Positions 34,472 to 49,362 of a stretch of 64,000 bases of DNA are shown in pieces (position 1 is the first letter of the stretch; each line of letters begins with the position of its first letter). The notes below the pieces were generated by a model that ran no database searches, was not told the origin of the DNA, and worked only from the letters and a program-made list of their open reading frames with translations. The stretch lies in contig MCGO01000021.1 of the NCBI GenBank assembly GCA_002104985.1, positions 248,001 to 312,000 on the forward strand. Direction: 5' to 3'. The DNA comes from Rhizoclosmatium globosum (taxonomy: Eukaryota > Chytridiomycota > Chytridiomycetes > Chytridiales > Chytriomycetaceae). The position numbers and the translations under genes were made by a program.

Positions 34472-35113
34472 CTACACCCGCTTAATCACGCGTGCAGGAT
34501 TTCCAACCACCACACAGCGGCTTTCAACGTCCTTAGTCACAACGGATCCCGCTCCAATCGTAACACCATCCCCAATTTTCACTCCTGCCAAAATCACAGC
34601 ACTACCCCCTATCCAGACATCATTCCCAATTTTAATGGGCCCTGAGAGTTCCGGTCCCCATTCTGTTCGTAGCTCAGGATCCAAGGGATGATTCGGGCAG
34701 TATATTGAAACATTCGGCCCAATCAACACATTGTCCCCAATATCAACTCGATTACAGTCCAAAATTGTACAGTTGTAATGAATGAACACGTTGCGGCCCA
34801 AATGAATGTTGCTTCCATAATCAACTCGAAGCGGCGACTCAATGAAACACCCTTCCCCCATAGTGCCCAGCAAATCCTTCAAGATTGCCATCCGCTCAGG
34901 GTGGTCTGATGGCAAGTGTTCCAATCGATTGAATCGCACAAACAGGTCTTTGGCTCTCGTTCTCGAACTCTGCAAATCAGCTCCAAACGCGTAGTAGAGC
35001 TCCCCTCCCATCATACGCATTCGCTCAGTATCATTGTTTGGGTTTTCCGCTGGGTTGTCCGACAGGGGGGCACGACGGAGTGGATGGTTCTTCCAATCAC
35101 CACTGGCAGGCAT
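34472..35113 (-). CDS. Maltose/galactoside-type O-acetyltransferase (LbH fold)
   Basis: Acetyl-CoA sugar acetyltransferase of the hexapeptide-repeat class, 213 residues. An N-terminal mac segment (MMGGELYYAFGADLQSSRTRAKDL) precedes left-handed beta-helix turns (VDYGSNIHLGRNVFIHYNCTILD, VDIGDNVLIGPNVSIY, IKIGNDVWIGGSAVILAGVKIG, VTIGAGSVVTKDV). The catalytic His is in YCPNHPLD. The physiological acceptor is unknown. The gene has no intron, unlike almost all neighbours, which is compatible with ancient acquisition from bacteria; fungi often carry this family, so this is weak. Intact. Confidence 0.93.
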   Translation of the reverse strand: MPASGDWKNHPLRRAPLSDNPAENPNNDTERMRMMGGELYYAFGADLQSSRTRAKDLFVRFNRLEHLPSDHPERMAILKDLLGTMGEGCFIESPLRVDYGSNIHLGRNVFIHYNCTILDCNRVDIGDNVLIGPNVSIYCPNHPLDPELRTEWGPELSGPIKIGNDVWIGGSAVILAGVKIGDGVTIGAGSVVTKDVESRCVVVGNPARVIKRV

Positions 35114-35164
35114 TTCTCATCAATTTTATTACAACAGTCTCGAGAGGGTATCAAAAAGTTAAAT

Positions 35165-36888
35165 TTACTCCTTTTTCGTAGGGTGCAAGCTATACCCTTC
35201 TTCATCATACAAACTCTCATGTGATTCATTCTTTGGAGCCTGTGACAGAGAAGGAATCAATCTAGCAGTAGCATTTGAAGTAGAACCATTGGATCCATTT
35301 GCAGAAGATGCACGGCTTGTAAGTTGTGGGGCCATGACTGGCATATTGACTGCACTCAAACGCCTTTGAGAAGGCGTAAACTCTGCCACATCCCATTCAT
35401 ACTTTGTTTCATTGCCTTTCTGTGGAGAACTTCCAGCACTGTTTGGCGATTTTGTGGGGGATCCAGATACTGGGCGATATCGTGGATCTTGGAAGGGCGT
35501 TTGGACATTCTGCTCTGCTGAAAATATTTTCAAGGGAGATACCGGTTTGGACGACGGTTTTCGAGAATCTTTCGATTTTGAACGGCTTTTATGTGATGAA
35601 TGTGCGTGCGATTGTGCTGGGAGCACGTAATCCAAAGAAGATGGTAGCTCCTTATTATCCCAATCATAATTGTTCGGTCTGGATGCAGGACTTGGAAGTT
35701 CTGCACGATCCCATTCGTAGTGAAGGTGCGTATATGTTGATGATTCTGTTGCTGGCACTGGGTTTGGGTCGGGATGAAAGGGAATTTTATGCTAAAAGTT
35801 ATTAAATTCGCGTTATGGCCATCACGAACACTGTCCATACCTTGTCTTCTGAAATCCACAATTTTGTCAATGATTCGTATATATTCCACCAAGCTGTGTG
35901 CAAATCGATTGCGTCACCAGCAAGTTGGCTATTTGAACATAAGTGGTGGTGATATAAGGATCATTTAAAAACCTATTCCAAACTGTCCCATCGGTGAATC
36001 GCTTCTGATTCCATGGTTTTGCATGTCCAGCAAAGTGAACAATCGCGATATGGCTTTTGAAGTGATTGAAGGCTGGCTGAAGTAAAAGTTAACACTTGTT
36101 AACGACCGGAACGTCTCACCAAATAGCTGTATACTGCAGATGGTGTTACGTTGTAAATAAATGGAAGTCGTCCAGTTCGTTTCTTATCTGGGCAACAATA
36201 TGGTCTTGGTCCTGATCCACTTGATGTCGCCTCTCTGCCCAGAGCAACATAATTAAGCGTTTCATTTCCAGCCCACGTATCGAAAAATGAGTTTAATAGT
36301 CCTTGATCGCCTCCTATATTATTCTCCGAATCAGTGATTGATTATAAATTAATTTTTTTTTAAAATCAACTTGCCATCAAAACTTCCTGAATATAGCGCA
36401 TCCCACATTAAGGCTTCATAAACTTCTTTGTTTGGTCTTGCTAAAAATACTCCTGAGTTGAAGATATCAGGCCAACCAACATCTGGGGAGGCGGCAAAGT
36501 CCACTCTATTCAACACCCCAAATAAATGATCCACGTTCTTCAACACGAGAGTGTCTGCGTCCAAGAAACAAATCTTGTCATATGAAGGAAGAATATGTGG
36601 GTTGAAAACGTGAAGCTTTGTATACGTAATATCAAGTTCCGGTCTATTGAGAAGACCAAGGTTTATATCGTCACTAGGCGCAGATCCTGATCTCAGAATA
36701 TCGACGTAGACAACCTTGTGGAACGCACGGTAAAGACGAGCGAGGGGAAGCGCTGATATGGCGTTGATTGCCGGAACAAGAACGATGGTATCATGGATTG
36801 AGTGAACAGTGCGAAGAGAGTGAGCCAACGTTATGGCGCCTTCCACATATGGATCAGACGTGACAAGCGTCACAAAAGCTGAGGGCAT
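35165..36888 (-). CDS. Glycogenin
   Basis: Self-glucosylating primer of glycogen synthesis (GT8). The N-terminus MPSAFVTLVTSDPYVEGAITLAHSLR leads to KICFLDADTLVLKNVDHLF (DxD metal site), PDVGWPDIFNSGVFLARPN, GGDQGLLNSFFDTW (rebuilt across an intron) and LPFIYNVTPSAVYSYL, which carries candidate auto-glucosylation Tyr. HFAGHAKPWN follows. The long Ser/Pro-rich C-terminus has three YxWDxxE(L/F) repeats (YEWDRAELPSP, YDWDNKELPSS, YEWDVAEFTPS), resembling glycogen-synthase-binding motifs. One intron is GC-AG (36314-36374). The ATG at 36888 is used rather than 36903 because MPSAFVTLV matches the family start. Confidence 0.93.
36314..36374 (-). other. Non-canonical GC-AG intron in glycogenin
   Basis: The exon ends ...TTTGATG and the intron begins GCAAGT and ends ATAG. 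Only this splice gives the conserved GGDQGLLN; the nearest GT donor shifts the frame into a stop. GCAAGT is the usual form of GC donors. Confidence 0.8.
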
Positions 36889-36956
36889 TTTGATGTGAAA
36901 CAATGAAGATGAAAAACGCGATCATCCTTCCCCCACAAAGTTTCGTATATTCATAA

Positions 36957-38404
36957 TTAAAATTTAGGAAACGTGGAATCAACTGTATCCGACCAATCAT
37001 ACAAACCCCCTTCGATATCCCACACGTTTTGTACACCACTCGCTTGCAACAACTTAACAGCTAGTTGAGAATCATTACCCAATCGACAGAGAACGTAGAT
37101 AGGAATAGCAACCTTGGAGCTATTCTCGCGATCTGAATCCGACAACCCAATTAAATCAAAAACCTCTCCCAGCCGCCTCGCCAACTGGGACCAAGGGATA
37201 TTGACAGATCCCTTTAGACTTGCAATTTGGAATTGATTTTTGTCTCGAACGTCCAGCAGAAGATGAGGAAGATTGTTTGCTCGTATTTGATTGTATTTCT
37301 GGCAACATCTTGGTTAGGCAAACGTTGATATCGAAAGGGCATCAAACCAAACAAGAGACCCGCTCATTTGGACCCAAAAGATGGCGAGTGATAGTTTTAT
37401 CGGTTGCATTTGCACCACAAAATTGGACGTAATCGATAAGTTTAGTCACGGTAGGGTTGTGACTGCACACAGCACACACTGGATTCTTGCCACGTAACTT
37501 TACAACACGTACAGATCCAGAAACAGCATCAAATAGAAGCATTTTCTGAGAGTATGACGCTATAGGTTGGTTAGGGATAAGAACAATTGGAGTATGGAAA
37601 CTCACGGCCAATGCCCGTCAAAATTTTGATAGCTTCTAGAGCTTGAAAACACCCAATAATACCGGTGACTGTAATATGGTATGAACAGAGTACTACAGGG
37701 TTAAAAATGGATCTCACCCACTCCAAGAACACCACCGTCAGAACAATTCGTAACAGTTTCAGGAGGTGGTGGGTTAGGAAAAATGCATCGGTAGCAGGGG
37801 CCATCGTTGTGGTTGTAAACAGTGAGCTGATTGCCTTGTTAGAACATGATTTGATTTGAACCATATCCCAACCTGTCCATCCATACGCAATGCACTTCCT
37901 GAAACAAGAACTTTCTTCAAGATTACACACGCGTCATTGAGCAAATATCGTGTGGCGACATTATCAGTGCAGTCCAGCACAACATCATACTTGTCGATTA
38001 TATCCATAGCGTTCGTGCTATCTAAGACTATATTATGCGAAACACATTCACAAAATGATGTGAGTCTATCGACAGCAGCCTTTGCGCTTTCTGACTTTGG
38101 GATTCCAAGAGTTGATTCAGAGTGAATCACTTGACGCTGCAGATTGGATGCTTCAACTTCATCATAATCAAGTATTCCGAGCTTTCCTATTCCAGCAGCT
38201 GCAAGGTAAAGCGCAGATGGGGAACCTAAGCCACCAGCTCCAACTATGAGAACTTTGGCATTCTTCAAGCGGATTTGGCCTACTCGAAGATTGAGTACAT
38301 ACGCTGTCACTATATGTTCAGTGAATACCTTCCGTTGCTATCTCCGGTAGAAGTAGCTGTCTCGAAAAGCGTTCAACTTCAGCCTTCGTCAAGCCGGTTG
38401 CCAT
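36957..38404 (-). CDS. MOCS3/Uba4: E1-like adenylyltransferase with rhodanese domain
   Basis: Activates Urm1 (and MoaD-type proteins where present) for tRNA thiolation. Starts [21 protein letters not shown]. The ThiF domain has [39 protein letters not shown] and [16 protein letters not shown]. The zinc site is CYRCIFP plus CAVC, and the E1-type Cys is in [13 protein letters not shown]. The C-terminal rhodanese domain has [11 protein letters not shown] and the loop YVLCRLGND with the sulfur-carrying Cys, ending [12 protein letters not shown]. Five or so short introns. Start at 38404 begins exactly at the family's conserved opening. Diverges from mitochondrial L27 with 56 bp between ATGs. Confidence 0.94.
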
Positions 38405-38460
38405 GTTTTGTTGAGTTTGTTGAGTTTGTTGAGTGAATATCAAACAAAGAAAAGAGCAAA
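38405..38460. promoter_or_regulatory. Divergent gap with three 9-bp tandem repeats
   Basis: TTTGTTGAG occurs three times head to tail at 38407-38433, directly at the MOCS3 start codon, in the 56 bp shared by MOCS3 and the L27 gene. It could be a small bidirectional control element or simple slippage; nothing more can be said. Confidence 0.5.
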
Positions 38461-39120
38461 ATGTTCTCCTTTGCGAGCATCCGCCCTCGCACAGCTGCAT
38501 CAGTTCAGAGCGTTGTGTCAATTGGCCAAGTCCGTCATGCCACCAAGAAGGCTGGTGGAAGCACGAGGTAAGGCCTGTGCAAATCAGGCACCACTGACAC
38601 TTCTCCAGCAACGGCCGTTCCTCACAACCAAAACACCTTGGTGTTAAGTCAGGAAATGGAGCTGCAGTAGTTCCAGGTCAGATCATTCTCCGACAAAGAG
38701 GTACCGAATGGCATGCTGTGAGTCGATACAGATGTGCAACATTTGAGCTAACTGGTTTGAAAGGGGCCTGGAGTCGGTCTTGGACGAGACCACACTTTGT
38801 TCGCTCTGCAAAACGGTCGCGTTGTCTTCCGATACGATGTTGCTCTGCAACGGAGGGTGGTGGCTGTGGTCGATGGCAGTGGCCTTGAGGCTCCCCTTGT
38901 TGGTCTTGGATCCCGAACAGAAACCAAACGACGTTTAGCTGATGCTGTTAATGCAGAAAAGTATTTGTCACTAGATGCTGTTGGTCGGTTAAAGTATGTG
39001 CGGGAGCTGGCAGTTCAACTGAATAAGGAGGATCAAAAACAAAAAGAGCATCAGCTTGCACAGCGTCTTATCACTCCAGGAAGAAAGGGATTCAGTCTCG
39101 TCGATCTTACTCTGATTTAA
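38461..39120 (+). CDS. Mitochondrial ribosomal protein bL27m
   Basis: Large-subunit protein of the mitochondrial ribosome. An Arg/Ser-rich mitochondrial presequence ([18 protein letters not shown]) is followed by [15 protein letters not shown], spliced through a 43-nt intron, and [44 protein letters not shown], the universal L27 core (second intron after WHA). VVFRYDV is followed by a fungal-type C-terminal extension ([12 protein letters not shown]). About 190 residues. The LSH gene begins 51 bp after the stop on the same strand. Confidence 0.95.
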
Positions 39121-39171
39121 ATAAAGCATGAGACGTGAGATGTTACCCATCATTTTTTGCTTCTTGAGAAG

Positions 39172-42409
<3,238 letters not shown>

Positions 42410-42565
42410 TTTAATGTCTGAATAAATCTATTCCAAAAATTATCAACGAACTGAGCATTCCAACCCCCATTTGGCTGGTTTGAATAGAAATATTTTGTAT
42501 GAATTGTGTCCAATAATTATGCCAATAGAAACGGCTAGATTTGGTTTGATAAGTATATCATCTGA

Positions 42566-45500
42566 TCAACTTACTGTATAACTCACGTTTTCTTCTTCTT
42601 CGTCACCCTCATCAAGCATCCAGCTGTCATTCCGTTTCATTCCTTGACTGTCCTTTCGTGAACCTCCACAATTTGAGAACGCCTTCAGAATTTTCCTTGT
42701 TCCTGGCGTTGCATCAACTACTCCATTCTCGACATCTAAACTAGTTACAACTTTCACTTCATTCCCACAAAATGATTGATTGCTAACGTTTCCTGTTGTT
42801 GATATCATGAGGCTGCTACTTCTCGACCACCCAATACTTCGCTCTGGCGTTGAAGCATCACCGCACAAGGAAGGGGTAGTAGTTGATTTCGATCCATTTG
42901 AATACTGCGAGCGGTTATTTGAAGTATCTTGAGTGGGAGGGAAGAAAGATGAAGAGGAAATGGTGGGAATGCTGGCTGCCAAGAATGCTCTTGGTAGCCT
43001 ATTCGCCCGTTTGAAAATATTTGTTGATTGTCGCTTTATAGCATGCAAAGTTGGACTGCCGTTTGCACCGTGTAATGATGGTGGAGGAGAGGATGCGATC
43101 ATGAGATCGGAGGTTTGATGATACAGCGTTGATGTGTCATCTAGGGCCATCACTTCTGACCTTTCATTCTCCTTATCAGTTTGTGGTTGCCGTAATTTTG
43201 AGGGAAGAAGATTCGAATCGTATGAGATCCGAGTGCTTCTCCGTCTGGCTGGAACAGTTCGTGGTTGTTTCTTATGACTGAAAATCTTTTTGGACTTTCG
43301 TTTACGCGTTTTGATGATCCGTTTCGTACTCTCGAGAGTTTTACTTGACATAGAAGAAGCTGATTTCTATTGAATTGGGGAAATTTAGTTAAGAGGGTTG
43401 TTTTGGACATTGAAAGGAGTTTGGAAAATCAAATTGGGAAATTAAGGAGAAAAAGAAGAGTACTTACACGCATTGATTTAGATGTTCTCGAGCGTGAAAC
43501 ACGTTCGGAAGGTGCCGGTTGAGTTGGTAGACTCTCCTGAAAACATGAACTGTCAGCGAAGGAACGTCAACTGCAACAATCTAAAACCTCTTCGCTTTCT
43601 TCTTTTAGAGTGGAATTAGAGAGTGTTAGCCTGACTCGTTCGACTCCGCCCTCGCTTGGCAGATGCAACTGTGTGAGGTGAGATTGTCTCAGGCGATGTT
43701 GCAAAGGTGGAGACGATGGAGCTGGCTGTGCTGCTGACATTGACGGTCTTAGAAACACTGGGGACGAAGAAGCAATCCCGTGTTGATGTATCAGACGCGG
43801 TTGGCGGGGAAGATGATTGAAGGCCATTTCTTTCCTGTGGTTCGTTCGGACAAACACGTCCAAAAATTGTTTCTTTCAGCTTACTTGTTCGTCTTAGTTT
43901 ATTTGGTGGAAAAGGAAAGAAGGAAGAGGCTCCCCCATTGCTGCAGCACCAACTTCACATGATCTGAACTGAGCACCTGCTTCCTTCATTGGATTTGTTG
44001 CAAATTCTCCTATACTCAACAAATCGTTATGAAGCAACCCCTTCAAGACCGCCTTTGAAGATCTCCCGCGTGGCTGTCTAGACGAAGAGTCTTCTTTAGT
44101 ACCACACATTGACTGATCAGCTAGTTGAGAATTACTTGATACATTTTCATCCATTCCCTCAACACCACATCTCCATCCTGATCCATTGAATGAAAGAGGT
44201 ACATTCTGGAAGGAAAACCCAACTTAGTGATGCGTCTTTCTTCGTTTAAAAACTCACCGTGTCTCGAGAAATTTGTAGAAATGATTGCAGCAGTTGTGCA
44301 ATCTTTGTATCCATCTTCAAATTGCCTCCCACTTCTTCATCGTTCTCGTCATCTTCATCATCAATATCCACATTCATTTCGTTGCTATCGTCGAAAGCTC
44401 CTTGGCCATTGACGACATATTCATTACCATCTACAGCAGTAAATCCAACCAGCTCGTCTTCCAGCACCGTCGAACTCTTGGTTGTCCACCAGTCATGATT
44501 AAAACCACTTTCTTCATCCAGACCACCCACTTCCTGGACAGCGCTACAAAACTTTGCAATTTCTTCCCAAAATGACACGATTTTTTCTTCTCCCTCCTCC
44601 TCCTCCTTCTTCTCCGCCGCCGCCTCACCATTTTCATTGAGTGCGAAAAAGCGATCGTGCTCTTTTGAAAACTTGGCAAAGTGTAAGACCAATATTCTGG
44701 CAAATTCTACAACATCTTGAATTGAATCCATAGGTTTGCTATAACCCAACGCAGTCACACCAAGTTTCTTGATTTGAGCAAGACGATGGAGAGCGGCATT
44801 TGTTGAAATGAGTAGGAGGGATGTGAGTAACGATTCCAAACATTTTCGACGTGAAGATGAGACAGAGATAATTTCAGAGACACCAATCAGCAAGCGAGCA
44901 ATTCGAGCAAGTGTTTCAATGTCGTATGTCCTTGTCGCAAAGATGAGTGCAAATGATGAGAGTAGTGGTACTTTAATTCTTGAATCAAAGTCCTCATTTG
45001 ACCTACGGGGAATGGAAGAGACACGATTAACAATAACTTTAAAAAAACAAGAATTAAGACGGTTTTTACCATTCTTGAGTTGATGATCCCAGGTTCAATA
45101 GGAGAAGACGACAAGCTTCCAACACTCCATCGATTCCCTCCACCACAGGCCGAGGCTTTCCAAGACACACCTCCAAGTTCTTTTTAGCAGTTACAAACGG
45201 TTTTTTACAACACAAGGCGCGCACATAGAGTTCAGATGGAATCAAATCCACACTTGGCCCAGGAGTGAGGGGAAGAACGGCAAGTTGATTAAACGGATTG
45301 CCGCTGGATGGTAGTAATTTATGTGCGAGAAGATAATAGTGTTTTGGGAGTGGAGAGGGATTGGTTGTTGAGTCTCTGTATCGGGCTGTTCCGTTTGACA
45401 ATTGAGGAATGCAGTGAAATAGGAATAATAACGTACCCAAGTCTCCCAAATAAATGAGACATTGGAAGCATGTCATAAAAACCTGTGGCTTGTGCGATGT

Positions 45501-45963
45501 CGTCGTTGATGATACTGGGGTTGTGTTGAATGACACTCCAATCTGTTTTGAGATCAATTCAGTTATCCGCAGATAGTTGATGCATCAGCCGCACACCTCA
45601 AAGGGTCGCAAATGCGGTCTCACGATGCTCAGAACCCGTTTCAGGCCATGGACTGAAGCCAATTGCAAGGTCAATTGCGAGTAAAACAGCAGGGCATCGT
45701 CAAGAAAGGCCCGAAACAAAGAAGTTGAAGCCAAAAGTGCTTGAGAGTTTCTGTCCTTCTTTGCGGCAGCAATCTATTGATAACAAAGCATTCATTCATT
45801 CAATGAAGTGTCAGTGAACAACAAACACACCACCACCAACCTCAGCACGAAAGCCGCTGATCCTTGCATAGTGACACTGCTTCCACAGCTGAGCCTCTGC
45901 CGCCTTCTCCGAGGCAGCCGCGTAGTCGTTGATGAGCAGCAGAGCAAGCGCGTCCCGGTCCAT
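42566..45963 (-). CDS. Est1/SMG7-like 14-3-3/TPR protein
   Basis: Relative of SMG5/6/7, Ebs1 and Est1, which act in nonsense-mediated decay or telomerase. First exon MDRDALALLLINDYAAASEKAAEAQLWKQCHYARISGFR. Then KPQVFMTCFQCLIYLGDLGRYR and HYYLLAHKLLPSSGNPFNQLAVL, the family hallmark (14-3-3-like fold, phosphopeptide side). A helical middle (FARILVLHFAKFSKEHDRFF) precedes a long disordered acidic/Ser-rich C-terminus, including basic KRIIKTRKRKSKKIF. No PIN domain is visible, so it is nearer SMG7/Est1 than SMG6. Exons after 44150 are joined by inference. The 3' end at 42566 is uncertain, since that last frame could belong to a separate gene. 56 bp divergent from the next gene. Confidence 0.8.
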
Positions 45964-46019
45964 TTGTTTCGTTTTCCAGTTGTTTTCCCACGATTCTTTC
46001 TATCGCAAAAGCACTGTCA

Positions 46020-46901
46020 ATGGCGGCCCACCGAATCGCCGAAGTTGAAATCAAAAAGCGGGTGTCGTCTTTGCCCATTCTCGCGGCGTTCGAGTCGTTT
46101 CTTTTGACTCGGCGCGGCGTTCAAGCGCTTGGCTGTGCGGTGCAGCGCGATGTCTTTGTTGATCAGGACGGCCTCATCAACGCCTCCGAGCCAAAGTGGT
46201 CCGTGTTTCGTCTCAGAACAGCGACGTCGGTCGGTCGGAGATCGGACGTGCCAAGTGCTTCTTGCGGCAACGTGGTGCCTAAAGTGGGCCAGGCACTTGC
46301 CGTAAAGTATGTTGCGACCATCAAGTCACCAACAGTGATAGTAAACGGAATCGCAACAACTGATGAAGTAGGTTTGATATGGGATCTGGCGGGGGGTTTA
46401 TTTCGATTCGTTGACCTCTCTCAACCAACCATCAAGGACGAGATCACTCTCCCTTCAGAGGTCGCCCTTTCACTTCTTTCAGATCCAAACAAAGGACTAG
46501 CTATTTATCAACTGCCATTCCTGGATCGCGTTGTAACACGGTTTTCTTTGAATCCTGAAAGAGGTGTCAGCAAAACAGGTGAATACACAACAATACGGAG
46601 CAAATACCAAATGGACATCTGGACTGGACCTATTCTCGCTGCCAAAGGTGTGAATGAGACACCTATTTTGGAACTTGATGAAACTGTCTATGAATTTGGT
46701 TCTGCGTTTGAAGTTGAAGTGAGCTTGTCCTCCATGTTTGCACCGATTATCCCTGACTTCTCCAACATAATAGGTGGAAACTTCGTGTCCAGAATACGTG
46801 GAAACCTTATTGATAGATTTGCTGAGAGAGTCTGGATGTACAGAAGGAATTTCAAACAGCCTCAAATCGAAATATACGAACTACTTGGCAGGGAATATTG
46901 A
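46020..46901 (+). CDS. Conserved-looking protein of unknown function (293 aa)
   Basis: A single uninterrupted frame with good codon quality, starting MAAHRIAEVEIKKRVSSLPI just 56 bp from the divergent SMG7-like gene, so it is very probably expressed. I do not recognise the family. Features: a helical start, a central beta-rich region (VKYVATIKSPTVIVNGIATTDEVG, GEYTTIRSKYQMDIWTGP), ILELDETVYEFGSAFEVEVSLS, and a helical end (NLIDRFAERVWMYRRNFKQ, EIYELLGREY). There is no signal peptide or membrane segment. No intron, which is unusual here. Confidence 0.65.
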   Translation: MAAHRIAEVEIKKRVSSLPILAAFESFLLTRRGVQALGCAVQRDVFVDQDGLINASEPKWSVFRLRTATSVGRRSDVPSASCGNVVPKVGQALAVKYVATIKSPTVIVNGIATTDEVGLIWDLAGGLFRFVDLSQPTIKDEITLPSEVALSLLSDPNKGLAIYQLPFLDRVVTRFSLNPERGVSKTGEYTTIRSKYQMDIWTGPILAAKGVNETPILELDETVYEFGSAFEVEVSLSSMFAPIIPDFSNIIGGNFVSRIRGNLIDRFAERVWMYRRNFKQPQIEIYELLGREY

Positions 46902-47099
46902 CGGAAAGGCCGCTATAGCCTAATATTCATAAATGGGCAATAATATGCCACTGAAGCTGTCAAACTCTGAAAGGTTGAGCGAGCATTGTCATTGCTCTGA
47001 CCAGAGTCAAGGAATACATTTTAACAAAAAACAACCGTTTAATGTATCCCAATGCTATATAATGAGTGAAACGAGATAAGAAAGAAACAACCACATAAA

Positions 47100-49198
47100 T
47101 CAGGCCAACATTTCAGCAACAGTAGCACCGCTCTTGGCTGTACTCAACCTCTCCAACGTTTGACTGAATGACCTAAAGAAGACCTCTGCTTCATCCATAT
47201 TTACGTTTCTAACATCATAGCTGACAAACACACTCATGTTTCCTCCAAGAGTAATAACACCACAACTGAACAACCCTCGAGATCCTTCAAAACTACTGTT
47301 CAGCGCTCCTCCAAAGTAATCAACACGAGCTCTAGGGTCAGAGTCGGGAGCATTGGGTGGGGCACAGGGATATTCCCAAGCATTCAAGTTCGCCACTTCA
47401 ACACTGTAGCTCTTGGACAACTTTGCGAGATCAACCTTTTTCTCCATCATGTTCCAGAGTTTCGGATGACGGTATGCGTAGTTTGCAACCTTCATCTTTT
47501 GGATAGAGGCACGAAGACTGGTGAGGATTCCACGCTTCACAATTCGGCAACGGTCCCACATGAGAGATTCATCTTTGAGCTTTAAGCTTGAGTTTGAGAC
47601 AGACCCTATATTTTTTAAAAAAAGAAATTATTGATTTTGAACTTGACTAGGAGGAAAAACTAACCCGCATATCCTCCAAACACCTTCAAGGACTCGTCAG
47701 TCTCTTTATCAGAACCCTGCAACAGCTTGCTGTTTGGCAAGATGTGACGAATACTGCTGGTAACAACCCATCCTTGACTGTTTGGAACAGCCTTTCTGAT
47801 TTCCTTTCCGTCCCTCTTGGCTCCGAAAACAAACAAAGCACGACACGCAGTCAATGCGGCAACAACCAATACAGCTGAAACGGTAGTCTTCTCAGCTTTA
47901 GAGCGCTTTCTCAAGACTTCCATGAAATCAGATGTGAACCACATGAAACGGGCATTCGTATGGCCTCGGTTCATGTTGGGTCCAAGAGAAATAGGAACAG
48001 GGGATGGAGTTCGCGGAATTGGGGTGATTGGTTCTGGAGTGTCAGCGGGGGAAGGTGTTGGTAAAGGAGATGGGGGCAAGTTTTCAATTCCTGGAAGCTC
48101 GGTTTCTGTTGATCCATGTCCCAACTTCTTATTCTTCTTTCCGAATGTTTTGATAGCCATTCCGGCGGCAGCTGTAATCAGAAAAAAATAATAATGAGTT
48201 CATTCCTGTTGAAGATGAGCCTCAGAGAAAAGACACTCACTTGGGAGAACTTCAAAGACATTAGGATGGAACAAGTTGTCAAGGACAGGAGGAGGCTCCT
48301 TGTTGACGATTACGTTCTCCAACTTCAAATCAGCCGACATAAAGTGATCAGCATCTGCAGCCTCCAACCACGTGCGAGCAAATGCAAGCATAGACAGACC
48401 GTCTCCCAAGCAATGGTGGAAGGTGAACATAATTTCAAAGTAGGACGAGTCCGCTAAGGGTGGTGGAGGATTGAGACCCTGATGAGAACTTGGGGCACGG
48501 TCAAACATGATTGGATAGTCTCGCTTGACTTGATGCGCAGGAACGAGGGGAGTTTGCTGATGCGACAATTATAAGTTAAATGAGGGAGTTGATCTCTACA
48601 ATTTGTAAGACGCACCTTGTCAAACAGCTCTGATCCAGGCTTCGGCATCCATTCCTGTGGTACAATGATTGAAGTACGCCAAAGAGGACGGGTTGCATCG
48701 TCGACATCAAAGTTTTGGTTGATTTCGTCTGTGTAGGTTTCCATCCAGTTGTCGCCGTTTCGTTCGATGAAGCTACACGGCAATAGGTTAGACCCCTCAT
48801 TAATAACGATTTCAAAACACGAGGTAGTACCGATAGTTCAGGGGCAGATCCTTCGCATTCTCCGCAAAGGGCAGGGCATTGAGGGAGTCGTGGTCGATCC
48901 AGGCGGACAGGCGGTAGTGCTTCGACTGGGCAATCTTAGTCAGGTCGACGATGCGCTGCGGATCCGTGACGCCGTTGCACTGAGGCGGCAGACGCACGCG
49001 GAGCATGATGCACATGAGGACCTGTTGTTTGTGTGGCGGGGTCTTGTAGAAGAAGCGCTCGGTGATGCCCAGTCCATTGGATTCGACAACGTTCTTTGGC
49101 TGGCGGAACGAGAAGATGGACGACTTGCTCTTGGTCGAGGGTGCGATGGATCGGGTGGCGGTCCCGGGCACGGCGAGGTTGTTCTTGGACGACGACAT
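47100..49198 (-). CDS. Alcohol acetyltransferase-like acyltransferase (AATase/condensation fold)
   Basis: CoA-dependent acyltransferase of the fungal AATase/wax-ester family. First exon MSSSKNNLAVPGTATRS to LGITERFFYKTPPHKQQV, then FIERNGDNWMETY and ATRPLWRTSIIVPQ. The catalytic HHxxxDG motif is intact as FTFHHCLGDGLSML. A Pro-rich insert (PSPLPTPSPADTPEP) divides the halves. SAVLVVAALTACRALF and VDYFGGALNSSF, a degenerate form of the DFGWG-type structural motif, follow in the C-terminal half. Four or five introns shorter than 70 nt. Substrate unknown; ester or lipid acylation is inference. Tail LSTAKSGATVAEMLA. Confidence 0.85.
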
Positions 49199-49362
49199 CA
49201 ATTTGCTGCTTCCAAAAATAGCCCACTATTGGTCAAACTCACATCTTTTGACGCTTAACAATGGTTTCAGTGCCCTGATTTGCTTGATGGTGCTTTTCTT
49301 AAACATGCTTCACATGGACATATTATTGATGGGCTTTTCCTTCTCAATAATTCTTTACTGAA

